Origin: Daphnia carinata
Lineage: Eukaryota; Arthropoda; Branchiopoda; Diplostraca; Daphniidae
Assembly (NCBI RefSeq): GCF_022539665.2
Contig: NC_081339.1
Span: 5,446,017 to 5,510,016, forward strand
DNA: 64,000 nucleotides
Direction: 5' to 3'
Part shown: positions 35,370 through 46,683 of the stretch, piece after piece
How the letters are laid out: each line of letters starts with the position of its first letter
Position numbering within the stretch: the first letter of the stretch is position 1
Notes under the pieces: generated by a model
Database searches by the model: none
What the model was told of the DNA's origin: nothing
Seen by the model: only the letters and a program-made list of their open reading frames with translations
Program-made: the position numbers and the translations under genes

Positions 35370-35679
35370 TCACTGGCGTCGGATTGGAACTAACTCGCAA
35401 TTGCATAAAACTCCACCGTCCCCCGTCCTGCAGAGATCGAGGCAAAGCTGGGCCCAATCACGGGTCGTTGATGTTGTCATTTCAGCACGAGGTACTGATC
35501 CATCTTGGAATTCCATCCAACGAGAAAAATTCAATTCGAATTTGACGACTTAACTGGTGAGTAATTTTTTTTTATATAAGTTATTTACCTATAGAACGGG
35601 CGGCGATCGAATTAGCGTGCACGGCAATTAATGTGGTGACCATCAAAATGGCGATGATGCAATTCACGTTAAATTTCAT
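35370..35679 (-). CDS. Small secreted cysteine-rich peptide precursor
   Basis: Two exons on the minus strand, 35679..35589 and 35548..35370, encode 89 residues. Exon 1 starts with ATG and is a clear signal peptide (FNVNCIIAILMVTTLIAVHA). It ends in phase 1 at ATAG|GTAAAT. The acceptor (GTTAAG at 35549) restores the frame for a C-terminal domain with TTRDWAQLCLDLCRTGDGG followed by VLCNCELVPIRRQ, i.e. Cys spacing C-x3-C-x8-C-x-C. A nearer acceptor (CACCAG, five bases upstream) would give a premature stop, so the choice of acceptor is made on frame. I cannot name the family. The compact Cys motif after a mixed pro-region resembles a secreted peptide hormone or defence peptide. A donor-like GAG|GTAAGT at 35823 may end a 5' UTR exon. 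Confidence 0.6.
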
Positions 35680-37598
35680 TTTCTCAATTAAATTTGCGTG
35701 TATCAACGAATTTATCCCCTGACTAGGATTTAATGGCTCTACGTTTAAGATCAATATGTTTTGTTATAGAACATCCAAGGTAACTGTTATAGGTTTTGAT
35801 TGCCATTAGAGGATAAACTTACCTCGTTGTATTAAAACGTTGAGTGAGGCAGGTATTGCGTTCTGTTTGGAAGCGAATCAACAATTGAATTGCAGTTGAT
35901 TGAGAAAGTGGTCCTTTATGGCTCCCGGTTTGACTTTGGGCCATAAAAGGCTAATAGATCACTTGAACCTTGTTGTCTTATCGAGTTCACAAACGTATGC
36001 GCGTCACACCGTTACAAAGCTTTTTCGACTTTACCAGCAATTACGCGACGGTTTTATAACAATAATCTCTTCTTCTTTAACCCTTGATAAGGACTTATTT
36101 GTTTGTTTCTTTCCGTTCTAAAGCTATTCGACAAATTATTAAATATCGCGTTAGTCTGTGCAGTGTGTTCACACGTGTATTGCACTGCGCATTCAAAACT
36201 CTGTGCAAATACGTGATACACGCCCGTGAGCTAAGCGTCACTCATCCCAATACCAGATAGGCCTATACTCGCTTTTAAGTGTTTTGACTGTTAAGTAGAT
36301 AAGTGAAGAGGCCGCCGTGATGTCTGAGCCTTTGATCCGAAATAACGCGTTTTCAATAGCAAAGTCTTACAAGAGCGTGAGTTTTAAACATAAACATTCA
36401 AGAAGATATGAAGTCTGCACGAGAAAGATTTTGTTGTTGCTGATAAACATCGATCAATGATCGATCACAAATTTTTTGGTGCTCGTATTGAAATTTTTGT
36501 TGAAATAAAGGGTGGGGGATATTGATTGATTGTAGAACACAAGTGAACTGATTAAGTAGCTAATTGGATAAACACTTGGCAGCTGTTCGACGCAGGCAAA
36601 AATGTTTAGCTTGTCGATTTCTATTGGCGACCTCGAATGTTTTCAGCATCAGTTTATTTCGCCAAAGGTTGTTCAAAAAAAGAACTGGGATGACATTTTA
36701 TTCTACCCCAGCACGTGCTGGAGATCCTTTCGTTTATTGTTTGTAAACGTAAAGCGTCGCGTCAACATCAGCATTGTTGATCGGGCCATCCATCGTCTTG
36801 TTTTGTTTTTCCTGTGTCGTAAAGAGGCAGTAGCAAGACACAAAGTTGTTGTATATGTGCGTACAAGTGCCAAAACCAAAAAAACAAGTTGCGCTATTTC
36901 TGTTTTGCCAATCAGGTTGTTTTCTATATTTGACCCTCGAGTGTTTGAAATGTCCCATCATTCATTTTCTTTCCAGTCTGTTTTTGGAACTCTTCCACGG
37001 CGTAAGCTTCTAATTTTGGCTTTGGCACACATAGCGGAGCGCCTTTTACTTCCTTCCGTCTCAGTTGCATCATTACTGAAATTAATTTGAGAAGATAATT
37101 CGTCATTATTAAATGCCAACAATCGTTTCATATCGAAAACCGTTTTCGTCCTCGTGCTGCTGCCACCTTGTGGGTCATCTTGTCAATTCGGGAATGGCAA
37201 AACATTTCGACATGTAGGGCATTGTCCATCCTCAAGTTGTAACGACCGAAGTGTAAAGAGCGTCTTGTTACTGTTTGACAGGACGTGCGAGCGTTTTTCA
37301 AAGTGAAACAGATCAAGAAGTTGAGGAAGCGCCAAAGTGTATTGTGGAATGTGCGGTAATATAATGATGAAAAAGGCACTGCAATACACACCAGATAGAC
37401 AAGGTCTAGAAACAGATGCGGGATAGGAAGGTAAGGATAATAATTGTTATTTTAACAGAATGTAAGTATACCAAAAGGAGAATGTTTTTGTTCGTTTTAT
37501 ATCTTTTGGATTTTTTATTTTACCAGAAATTTGGTGGATTTATTGAAATGAGGACTGGGGTAATACGAAAATATAAAATAAATCGTGCAATTTTCGAT
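35680..37598. other. Region without an assigned gene (possible small gene near 36.6-37.4 kb)
   Basis: A 162-codon ATG-initiated frame lies at 36602-37090 on the plus strand, and overlapping open frames lie on the minus strand at 36924-37106 and 37128-37391. None has a recognisable domain, and the two strands compete for the same bases. The rest is AT-rich and featureless. Confidence 0.3.
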
Positions 37599-38385
37599 CT
37601 AACCGCTCATTACGGCACGAACAAATTCTTCGTAGTTAACGTTGCCTTGCGAATCTTCATGGCCATTCAAAAGTTCCCCAACTTCATCATCAGCCAATTT
37701 CTCACCTGCAAATTAAAGGTATTAATTTTTCCTGCATACAGTCAAGTTTTAAGAACATACCTAATGTTGTGAGAAGGTGTCTCAATTCTGCTGATGAAAT
37801 GTAACCATTGCCATCTTTGTCAAAATGCCTCAGGCCTTCAATAAAGTCTTCTGCTGTATCAGCTGAACGGTTTTTAGAAATAGCTTGAAGGATAGGGAGG
37901 AAGACTTCAAAGTTGACACGGGCCTCTAACAAATCATTGCCATTAGTTAACTGACGATAACAGTCCATTACAATCAAATACCTGGTCTGTGGTTGTGAGT
38001 CAGCTTCTTCACATCAGATTCTGTAGGATTTTGTCCCAATGCACGCAAGATGTCACCAATCTGAGACACCTGAACACACCCATCTCCTTTCTGATCAAAG
38101 AGTTGAAATGCTTCTTGAAAGTCTATGAAAAACATATGAAAAATTGGTATGCATGGAAACGGGACACTGAACGAAAACCAGGCCAATCATGTCAAAGGTC
38201 TGCACCAACTTTCATTACCATATAAGGTAAGAAAATAGCCACTTTAAAAAGCATTCTTACCAGCAAGTTGATCTTCACTATATCCAGCCTTTGAAAAACA
38301 AGTAAATAGTGAAACGTTAGTTGATCCTTTTCAACAATAAACGAGATTTCCAATTGTAATTAGAAAAAAAATTGACAATTACCAT
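37599..38385 (-). CDS. Mlc-c: Non-muscle/essential myosin light chain
   Basis: Five exons on the minus strand: 38385..38383 (the ATG alone), 38288..38261, 38122..37982, 37925..37761 and 37705..37599; 147 residues, the length of arthropod Mlc-c. It reads [94 protein letters not shown] and [14 protein letters not shown]. This is an EF-hand protein of the calmodulin superfamily that wraps the first IQ motif of the myosin heavy chain. EF-hand 3 ([12 protein letters not shown]) looks calcium-competent; the other hands are degenerate. The split of ATG from the second codon by an intron is typical of Mlc-c/MYL6 genes. The acceptor at 37925 was chosen because it restores the frame and family sequence ([11 protein letters not shown]). 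Confidence 0.93.
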
Positions 38386-38603
38386 ATTTCGAAGTAAACT
38401 TGCACAGAATTCTCTCAGACAGTTGCACACCCAAACGAACGCACAAGCAAAGTGTGTTGAAATTATGGGAAAGTGACGTCAAAAGACTTTGACGCCATCT
38501 AGCAGCCGTTTATTATATCGATCAACAAATTTCAAATTTAAAATACTAATTTAATGGCCGCTGGGAGTGCTGTAAGAATTTCTTCAAAATTTTAACCGTC
38601 TTG

Positions 38604-38745
38604 TATGGCAATCCGTTTTACCCAAAGTAAAAATAAAAAATATTGGCTTTTTTTCTGTTTTACTTTGGCAATATGTATGACAATCCGTTTTACCCAAAAT
38701 AAAAATAAAAAATATTGGCCTTTTTTCTGTTTTACTGCTATCGCC
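38604..38745. repeat. Direct tandem duplication, about 75-bp unit, two copies
   Basis: A unit containing CAATCCGTTTTACCCAAA and AATAAAAAATATTGGC occurs twice in a row with a few substitutions. It lies just upstream of Mlc-c at the edge of the repeat zone. Confidence 0.7.
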
Positions 38746-38809
38746 ATCTAACGGTCACGTTTTAGTTAATTCTCTACATACAGTGACGGAAGAAATTTTT
38801 TAAGCCCGA

Positions 38810-39060
38810 CTAAATAAGTCCGACTTGATTAAGCCCGACTTTTCTCGGTCGGGCTTAAATTTTTTTTCTGAAAAAACTGACACTCATCGGAATTGGTTGA
38901 ATATCACAGGGTATACTCAAAATTGAATGCTGATTCCGAATAAATTGCTATTTTTTTTATGAAGTTAATTGTTTTTGAAATACACCGAGTATTTGACGCA
39001 ATGCTAGCGCGCCAGTACGCTACAGCGCTAGCGCGATGCTTATTTTGTCGGGCTTATATT
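38810..39060. mobile_element. MITE-like element with AAGCCCGAC ends
   Basis: The block begins TTAAGCCCGACT and ends with the inverted form GTCGGGCTTA, about 240 bp apart; an internal inverted copy also lies at 38829-38857. The same terminus recurs at 40386 and 42027. This is consistent with a non-autonomous DNA transposon family; boundaries are approximate. Confidence 0.45.
38875..39045 (+). repeat. Left arm of a long inverted repeat
   Basis: About 170 bp (GGAATTGG ... GAATGCTGATTC ... AAATACACCGA ... CGCCAGTACGCTACAGCGCT) reappears in inverted orientation at about 39745-39905. The arms are diverged but clearly alignable by eye. Confidence 0.65.
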
Positions 39061-39084
39061 AAAACCTGGCCAAACAGTATTTCC

Positions 39085-42000
39085 ACTAGATGGCGTTGCA
39101 GATTCAACAGCCTCTAGCGTGTGAAATGGAACTATTGTAATTTTTTGTTGTCATGTGGTTCTCATTGTTTACTTTGTTTTTACGTTGAAAACGTGTATTT
39201 GAGTTTCCCTCGTCTGAACGGTATCGTTATTTCTGGTTTTTTTTGTTGTTTTTACCTCCACCTCTATTATCGATGTGCAAATATTGCCCAGTTCATTACC
39301 TAAACGAAATGTTAGCCGTTGCACTTGGGCTTAGAATGAGGTAATATTAACATACTTTTGGAAAACCAGGTCTCATGTTGCTTCATTCTGGGTAAAGCTA
39401 GTGTTACAAGCAAACTGTGCATGATATTTGGTGAAAATTGATGGTTTTTGTGTTTACAACCAAAAGCCAATTTTCAGGATTATTAAAATGATAATTTACT
39501 ACTTTTACATTTGCAACATGTTAATCTTATTCTTTTTTATTAGTACACATATCCAGTAGTAAAGTTGCAAGTAACAGAGGTGTTCTGTTGTGTACTTTGC
39601 ACATGTCGTGGTTTGTTGCATGATTTTATTACTTTGTAAATCAATTGTAACTTACTTATGAGACATTCTTGAAGATGTGCTATTTGCTAAAATTGTGCAA
39701 GAATAGGATCACCCATTTACTATAGGATTGAATAACTTTGATGTGTCACGCTAGCGCTGTAGCGTACTGGCGCGCCAGTAGTTTTTAAATTCGGTGTATT
39801 TCAAAACGGTTGATGTTATGAAAAAAATAGCAATTTTCTCTGAATCAGCATTCGATTGTGAGTATATTCTGCCATTTTCAAGCAATTCCAACGATGATCA
39901 ATTTTTGACGGTTTTGGAGGCAATTTTCCCACGGTCATTTTCTTCGTTTTTCTCCATTTTGTTAAGTTAAATGTCAAAACAAAGCCGATACTCGTGATCA
40001 GCGTTCAATTTCGCATCGGAATAATGTATTTTTAACTAAATTAAGCAAGGATTACGAAAATTAATATCTTTTACACGTGAACCTTATGGCATTTGAATGA
40101 TTAGAAGTGAAAGTTGCTACAGCCCTTACTCTAGCCCCAGACGATCGCTGAAACCCAATGTAGAAAACTGAATATCGTACCAATAGGTGGCTATAGTGTT
40201 TGGGAGACCGTCTGCAGTAGAAATTCCTGATACAAAGTAGTTACACATATTTTATTGGACGCTTAATACTGTGTAATACTATTATTTGGTGCTAACATAC
40301 AATTTAACGTAAAAATGTTGGGGATATATTTTAGGGCATTTTTCCGCTATTACAGTCATTCATATCATTTTCGCAGCCGACTATGTCGGGCTTATTTTGC
40401 TATTACCCAAACAAATAGTGAACTATAGAGTGAGTTGTTTATCTTAAAAAGCAAGTGAAATGGAGTTTCAGAAGAGATTGGAGAAGAGTACGGCTTGTCA
40501 CATGGAAGTTTCCTCTCTGCATTTTAAGATATTTTATTTAATAAACACGTGATCTCTAGACCATCAATCAATTACATAATTGTTCAAGAAGACACCTTCG
40601 GCAGATTGACAGTCACTGATAGAAAATCAATAATCTTTGCGAGCCTCTTCGATTGCTGAAAAGGCAAAACACTCCTCAAGTAAGAGGACAAGATCCTATC
40701 ACTGCACCTGAATATTATCAGAGTAACTCCAACCAAATATGCCAAAGTGTTTTCAACTTCAGGCAACAGTTCGCTAAAGAAAATGTGAACATTCCCTTCG
40801 CTATGCAGGGAATGTTGCTGTAGTTATAACAAACAATCAAAGTTGCCTCACAGATTGGATGGGAAAATGGAAAAGGTCTGTCCCTAGATAACCCCACCAA
40901 CCAGTACAGTCACATCATTGCTAATACAGAGAAGGAAATTCAAAAGTTATTTAAAATTGAATAAATATTTTACCATACAAAAATTATCTTAAGCAAACGA
41001 TGAGACGGCTATTGACATATTCACGAAGTCTGGCTTTACAAAGTCTAACTACGGTCGCCAGATGTCCCAAATCATTGTTATGAAAAGTTGTATCAGAATT
41101 GTGCTTGTGCTGTAGGCTTTTATTTAATAATAATGTAAACTTATGAGTGTAATCGTGTGAAGCTAATTATTTCTGATGGATATCAAATAAAGGTGAGGGT
41201 TTTGAAATATTTGCCTGGATTGTGTGTATGGTATTGCTATAAAGTGGTATATGAGTCATACCTGAAAACTGAACTTCAACAACTTTAAAAGGCCATGTTA
41301 TATTAATTTACTATAGTTAACGTTTGAAACAGCGCAGATCTTCTATACCTTGTAAAGAAGAACATAGTTCACTTTTTAAATTTTCGAAATTTCAATTTCC
41401 GGTTTAAGATCCGGTTTGAAAATGCTTAATAACTCACTATCTATTGGTCTGAACAAAAAAAGACTGGCATTTTCGTAATCCTCGTGAAATTTGGGGTCGA
41501 ATCCATGTGTCAGTAGAAAATACTCAAAAATCGTCAAAAATCGCAAATTTCCCTGAACTATAGTTCAGGAAAAATCGCGATTTTGGCCAAATTGGACTTT
41601 TCGCCAAAAACAGGTCAAAATAGGCCAGACACACCTTAAATTTCACGAGGATCACGAAAATCATATTCGTTTTGTTGTGGGCCTAGTATTTCTGGAGATA
41701 TAGGCTACTTCCGATCACTTCCGGTAATTTTTTTTTCAACTTGGCATAAAGTAAAAAATGAACATTAATATTCCAAACATTTTAAGCATTTTGATCATAA
41801 ATGAAACAGGTTGGCGGCTTTTTTTCGTGTTTGTTTTGCTATTTCATTATTGGTTGATCGCGCGAGTTGCATGTACTTATAACACTACATCGTTAACAGA
41901 GACTACTAGCATTATGTATCACACTAATGGGAAGGTATACCTGATAAGTATAGATGAAGATATACCTCGTGCTATTATTATAACCTTATCATGCACGGCC

Positions 42001-42095
42001 ATCTGATGTACAGTCTGGGTTAGAAATAAGCCCGACTTTTTCTTATTTTACGTTACGCTGTAGCATACTGGCACGCTAGGGGAAATTGCGGAATA
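39085..42095. mobile_element. Repeat-family copy 1, with nested insertion
   Basis: The flanks of this interval (39085-39725 and 41310-42095) match in order the uninterrupted copy at 45389-46683. Examples are TGCAAATATT/TTTTACC near 39280, AGATGTGCTATTTGC near 39675, and a nearly identical 700-bp tail starting near 41335. The middle 1.6 kb is extra. No intact protein-coding capacity was seen. Confidence 0.6.
39745..39905 (-). repeat. Right arm of a long inverted repeat
   Basis: Inverted counterpart of 38875-39045. It begins with CGCTAGCGCTGTAGCGTACT and extends through GGTGTATTTCAAAA and GAATCAGCATTCGA. Confidence 0.65.
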
Positions 42096-42482
42096 CTAAT
42101 AGCGCCTAATGTCTCATTAACTATAAAATTCATGTGTTGAGTGTGCAACACATTCTGTTGATTTTTTTTTCCGATGTCAATTTTGTCCGGCTTTTCATTA
42201 CTCGTAACAAACGAATATACTCGCTGGAAAGTTGCGTTCTGCGATTTCATGGGTATTATACATCTCTGATTCGTTTCGTTGTGTAATTAGTAGTTCAGAA
42301 GTTCTTCGTTACTTCCGACACACTTCGGAAATTTGCATATAAACAATAAGGAACCTTGAATTAAAAATCTAATCAATCACTGGGGGTATATTTAAAATTC
42401 GAGAATGCTTATCGTATGAAGATTTAAAACCTCGGTTGCGTCGCATTAAAACCCGAAAGATTGAACGCTACCGTCGTCTGTC

Positions 42483-44082
42483 ATGTCCGCCATTAGCCAT
42501 GTCACCAAGCAAACATTTTTGCCCTGTTGTTTTTTTTTAGTTTTCCTCCTGTTTTGTGCGTCTACATCAACGAGTAAGTAACATACGATCATTATTTTTA
42601 TTCAGGCATTATTATTTTGTTTTATTGTTAGAATTAGGAAGATGGAAGCGTTTTATGTAAACCAGCAATGATAAGTTGAACACATAGTAAGGAAGTCGAT
42701 GCTCAGCCGGTGCCTTGGAAAATCAGCCGTATGATTTTTGTAGCGTAAAATATCTTTAAGCTCTTCTTCAGAGCATAACAGAAATATTGTTGGCAAATTG
42801 TTGAGTAATACTTGGCAGTGAGTCTCTTACATAGAATTGTGAGTAGAGGTTAAAGGATTGGCTTAACTGTTTCAATAACGAGCACACTAGCTGAGCTGTC
42901 AGTATTTAACTTATCAGCCTTTGCATCTCTATCGTAATAATGTAAACTAAATGGTTTATTAACCTTTTTCAAGTTTGTATTCAATATCATGACTTCTGTT
43001 GTACTAAATATTTGTTTGTTTGAACTTCTTGAATCTACGTTCAACTAACAAAGCTTTATGACAACTGTTTGTGACAAACTCTTTTTGGAGAAGATTGAAC
43101 ATATGGAATGTTTGATAATCATTTAGCAAAGGATTTCTTTTGAATGAACAACTATTTTACAGAAGTAACATTTCCTGCCTTCAATCAGTTTCATATTATG
43201 GCACTAGTAATCTTGGGAAACTAATCGAGCTAGTGTTCATTTTTAACTTGTATCATTTTTAAAGTCCCGGCAAACCATAGTCATACTTAGATCTCTTTTA
43301 TTAAATTCCCATGTTGTTCTTTTAGCTAACTTATTTACATCTATTACACAGGGTCAATAAAAAGGAAAATCCTGATAGTCGCCTCATCGCCGTCTTCGCC
43401 ATCGCCGTCTTCGCCAACGCCGTCTTCGACATCGCCGTCTTCGCCAACGCCGTCTTCGACATCGCCGTCTTCGCCAACGCCGTCTTCGACATCGCCGTCT
43501 TCGCCAACGCCGTCTTCGACATCGCCGTCTTCGCCAACGCCGTCTTCGACATCGCCGTCTTCGCCAACGCCGTCTTCGACATCGCCGTCTTCGCCAACGC
43601 CGTCTTCGACATCGCCGTCTTCGCCAACGCCGTCTTCGACATCGCCGTCTTCGCCAACGCCGTCTTCGACATCGCCGTCTTCGCCAACGCCGTCTTCGAC
43701 ATCGCCGTCTTCGCCAACGCCGTCTTCGACATCGCCGTCTTCGACATCGCCGTCTTCGCCATCGCCGTCTTCGACATCGCCGTCTTCGCCATCGCCGTCT
43801 TCGACATCGCCGTCTTCGCCATCGCCTTCTTCGCCATCGCCTTCTTCGCCATCGCCTTCTTCGCCATCTTCGCCATCGCCTTCTTCACCAACGCCGTCTT
43901 CGCCATCGCCGTCTTCGCCAACGCCGTCTTCGCCAACGCCGTCTTCGCCATCGCCGTCTCCGCCAACACCGTCTCCGCCAACACCGTCTTCGCCAACACC
44001 GTCTTCGCCATCGCCGTCCTTCGCCATCTACGTCATTCGTCTTGGTATATTGTTTTGCTTTGCATGTTATTATATAAGTTAA
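42483..44082 (+). CDS. Inferred secreted Ser/Thr/Pro-only mucin-like protein encoded by a minisatellite
   Basis: Exon 1 (42483..42573) starts with ATG and encodes a signal peptide (TFLPCCFFLVFLLFCASTST) ending at a consensus donor (ACGA|GTAAGT, phase 1). A good acceptor (ATTACACAG) at 43351 opens exon 2 (43352..44082) in exactly the frame needed: RSIKRKILIVA, then about 212 consecutive residues made only of Ser, Pro and Thr (unit PSSPTPSSTS), then a hydrophobic tail (FAIYVIRLGILFCFACYYIS) and TAA. Total about 273 residues. Such a sequence would be heavily O-glycosylated; the hydrophobic tail could be a membrane or GPI-anchor signal. All three plus frames of the minisatellite are open, so the frame rests on the exon-1 phase match and the signal peptide. 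Additional exons within the 778-bp intron are possible. No family relation is claimed; transcription is unproven. Confidence 0.45.
43384..44019. repeat. Minisatellite, 30-bp unit built from two 15-bp half-units
   Basis: About eleven perfect 30-bp units (TCGCCGTCTTCGCCAACGCC plus GTCTTCGACA) run to about 43740, followed by degenerate 15-bp units. Every length change is a multiple of three, so all frames stay open on the plus strand and two stay open on the minus strand. GC content is far above the surroundings. Confidence 0.95.
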
Positions 44083-44413
44083 CCCGTTGGCTGCCACGCC
44101 ATTTGCTCCCATTTTTTTTTGGTAGTTGTAGGGACTTGGGCGCTGTTCTCCTCATGGCCATGGGGGGAACAGTCGCCATTGCGCCTAATGGCTTTATGCC
44201 ATTAGGCGCTAGGCAATGCACCATTAGGGACTTCTCTTTGTCGGCACGGTGAGAGATATCCTGGGGTGTGCATTCCCAGAATGGACTCTTTCACCGTGCC
44301 AGCCCGGGCTTGTCTTCGGACAAGCCTCACCTTGGTCGGGGATCCTTCCGACTCGACGTGTAGCGAATGTAGTTTAAGCAACCTACGGGTTGCATGGCGT
44401 GGCAGCCATCGGG
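44083..44413. mobile_element. piggyBac-type non-autonomous element (MITE)
   Basis: A 331-bp block starts CCCGTTGGCTGCCACGCCAT and ends with the inverted form ATGGCGTGGCAGCCATCGGG (one mismatch). It is flanked on both sides by TTAA (44079-44082 and 44414-44417). CCC...GGG ends with a TTAA target duplication are the hallmark of the piggyBac superfamily. It has no transposase, and an internal hairpin (CCTAATGGC...GCCATTAGG) lies near 44185-44210. Confidence 0.8.
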
Positions 44414-44987
44414 TTAATTTAGTTAAGTGTTCGTATGTATTTATGTATGTATTTGTATGTATATATATGTGATGTAAAATAGTGGTGGAATTGAAGGGTG
44501 GAGGTGGGACAATAAAAATAATTTCAAATTGATATATTTTTCTTGTGTATTTCCTTTTACTTTATAAAGTTAGTTTTAATAGTCAATACTTACCATGTAT
44601 ATAACTGAATCTCAAGACGTTGACAATGTTTCGTGAACATCCCTTTTCACAGTTAAAAAAAGACGTTTTCTTTTTGTCTACAAACAACCCAAAAAGATCT
44701 TAACAATGTGACAGACTTGACTACCCAGTAGGGAACATATACAAGGTTCTTCTGGAACTTCTCTTTGTTTCTTGCGTGTGGGAGAATGATTCAACAACAC
44801 AACAATGGTACTGGATGTCTTTTATTACAGTAACACAAAATAATAATATATTTCTTTCTTTCCCAAAGTGATTCTGCGACCACTACAGCATCCTAGTAAA
44901 TCACTAGGACCTAAAAGAACAGTAACAAAGCTAAAATGACTAAATTAAATAATACCATCACTTAGCACTACCTGATATACTCTGGAT

Positions 44988-45192
44988 TTAAGACATCCAG
45001 GCTGTGACATCGATTGCAAAGGACTGTCTTCTTCGTGTAGCAACCTTGGTCCCAAATGAGTGTATTCGACTAACCAAGATCAAAAACGTGGTGGCTAAGC
45101 CAATCAATGCTGCTCCTTTGAATAATTTTAAATGTTTTACAGAATGCTTTTTGACACCAATATTTGCCACAATACCTTTGCGAACTTACTTC
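44988..45192 (-). other. Coding-like terminal exon with a membrane segment, gene unresolved
   Basis: On the minus strand a donor GAA|GTAAGT at about 45192 and an acceptor TTCAAAG at about 45127 would join a short exon to an open end that reads AALIGLATTFLILVSRIHSF, then GTKVATRRRQSFAIDV and a stop at 44988. I found no start codon and recognise no family. It may be a small membrane protein gene or chance. Confidence 0.25.
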
Positions 45193-45388
45193 ACCTTTAA
45201 GCACAGATTCAATTCACGAAATCCAGGTCTAACACGATGAAATCAACAGTTAAATTTCTAGAAGGAAGATGTTCATTTCATGCTTCCATCCTCAGCCCGA
45301 CGCCACGCGAAATAGAACAGCTGATAGAATAGCGTGAAAGAACAGCTGACGTGGTGGCAATGACAATGGATCGGAATTAGTCACTTTT

Positions 45389-46683
45389 CCACTAGATGTC
45401 TTGAAAATATGCAACATAATTTCCAGCGGACGGTGCTGCAAGTTCACCAGCCTCTAGCGGCTCAAATCGAAACTATTTTTTGACATTTGTTTCTCATTGT
45501 TTATTTTGTTGCTACGTTGAAAGCGTGTATTTGAGTTTACTTCGTCGGAATAGCTTGTTGTTTTTACCTCCACCACTATTATTGATGTGCAAATTTTACG
45601 CTGCTTCGTTACCAACACAAAATGTAATCTGTTGGGCATAGAACAAGGTAATATTAACGTACTTTTGGAAAACCAGGTCTCATGTTGTATCATTCTGGAT
45701 AAAGCCATGGTTACAAGCGTGGTAGCATTCATTTCTCAATGCAACAAAATATTTACAGTCTGTAACAGAAGATTTTTTTTAATTAGAATAAACCTTCAAG
45801 AAATTCTAACAAGATGTGCTATTTGCCACCAATATTCCGCAAGAATTGGATCTCCTGTTTACTTTTTTCTGGTAAGAACCGTATCTGTTCCACTATGGCC
45901 TTAATTCTGATGGCTATAGTTTACGACTGAAACTGTGCAGATCTTGTGTACCTTGTAAAGGAAAACATAGTTCATTTTTTAACTTTTCGAAATTTTAATT
46001 TTCGGTATAACTTCCGGTTTGAAATTGCTTAATAACTCACTATCTGTTGGTCTGAATGAAAAAAGAACCACATTTTCGTAATCCTCGTGAAATTTGGGGT
46101 CGAATCCATGTGTCAGGAGGAAATACCCGAAAATCGCCAAAAATCGCAAATTTCCCTGAACTATAGTTCAGGAAAAATCGCGATTTTGGCCAAATTGGAC
46201 TTTTCGCCAAAAACGGGTCAAAATAGGCCAGTCACACCTTAAATTTCACGAGGATCACGAAAATCATATTCATTTTGTTGTGGGCCCAGTATTTCTGGAG
46301 ATATAGTCTACTTCCGGTCACTTCTGGTAATTTTTTTTTTCGACATTAATATGCCAAACATTTTAAGCATTTTGATCATATATGAAATGGTGTAGTGGCT
46401 TCTTTCGTGCTTGTTTTGTTATTTTACTGTTGGTTGATTGATATACTTATGACACTACTTCGTTAACAGATACTACTAGCATTATGTATCACGCTAATGG
46501 GAAGGTATACCTGGTAAATATAGATCATAGCATGAAGATAAACCACATACTATTATTATAACCTTATCATGCACGGCCATCTGATGTACAGTCAGGTTTA
46601 AAACTAAGCCCTACTTTTTCTTATTTTACGTTACGCTGTATCGTATTAGCACGCTACGGGAAATGTCGTAATACTGATAGCTC
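45389..46683. mobile_element. Repeat-family copy 2 (uninterrupted)
   Basis: About 1.3 kb matching 39085-42095 in pieces (see that entry). The last 750 bp (from about 45930) match 41335-42095 closely, including CTCGTGAAATTTGGGGTCGA and CCTGAACTATAGTTCAGG. No coding capacity seen. Confidence 0.6.

Noticed and set aside
43384-44019. CRISPR-like regular repeat array
   Set aside because: Units are contiguous with no unique spacers, and the surroundings are eukaryotic. It is a minisatellite.
43331-44027. Two 226-227 codon minus-strand open frames (AKTAMSKTALAK and GDVEDGVGED repeats)
   Set aside because: They are produced by the 30-bp minisatellite, which has no stop in several frames. The plus-strand Ser/Pro/Thr frame is the only one supported by an upstream signal-peptide exon.
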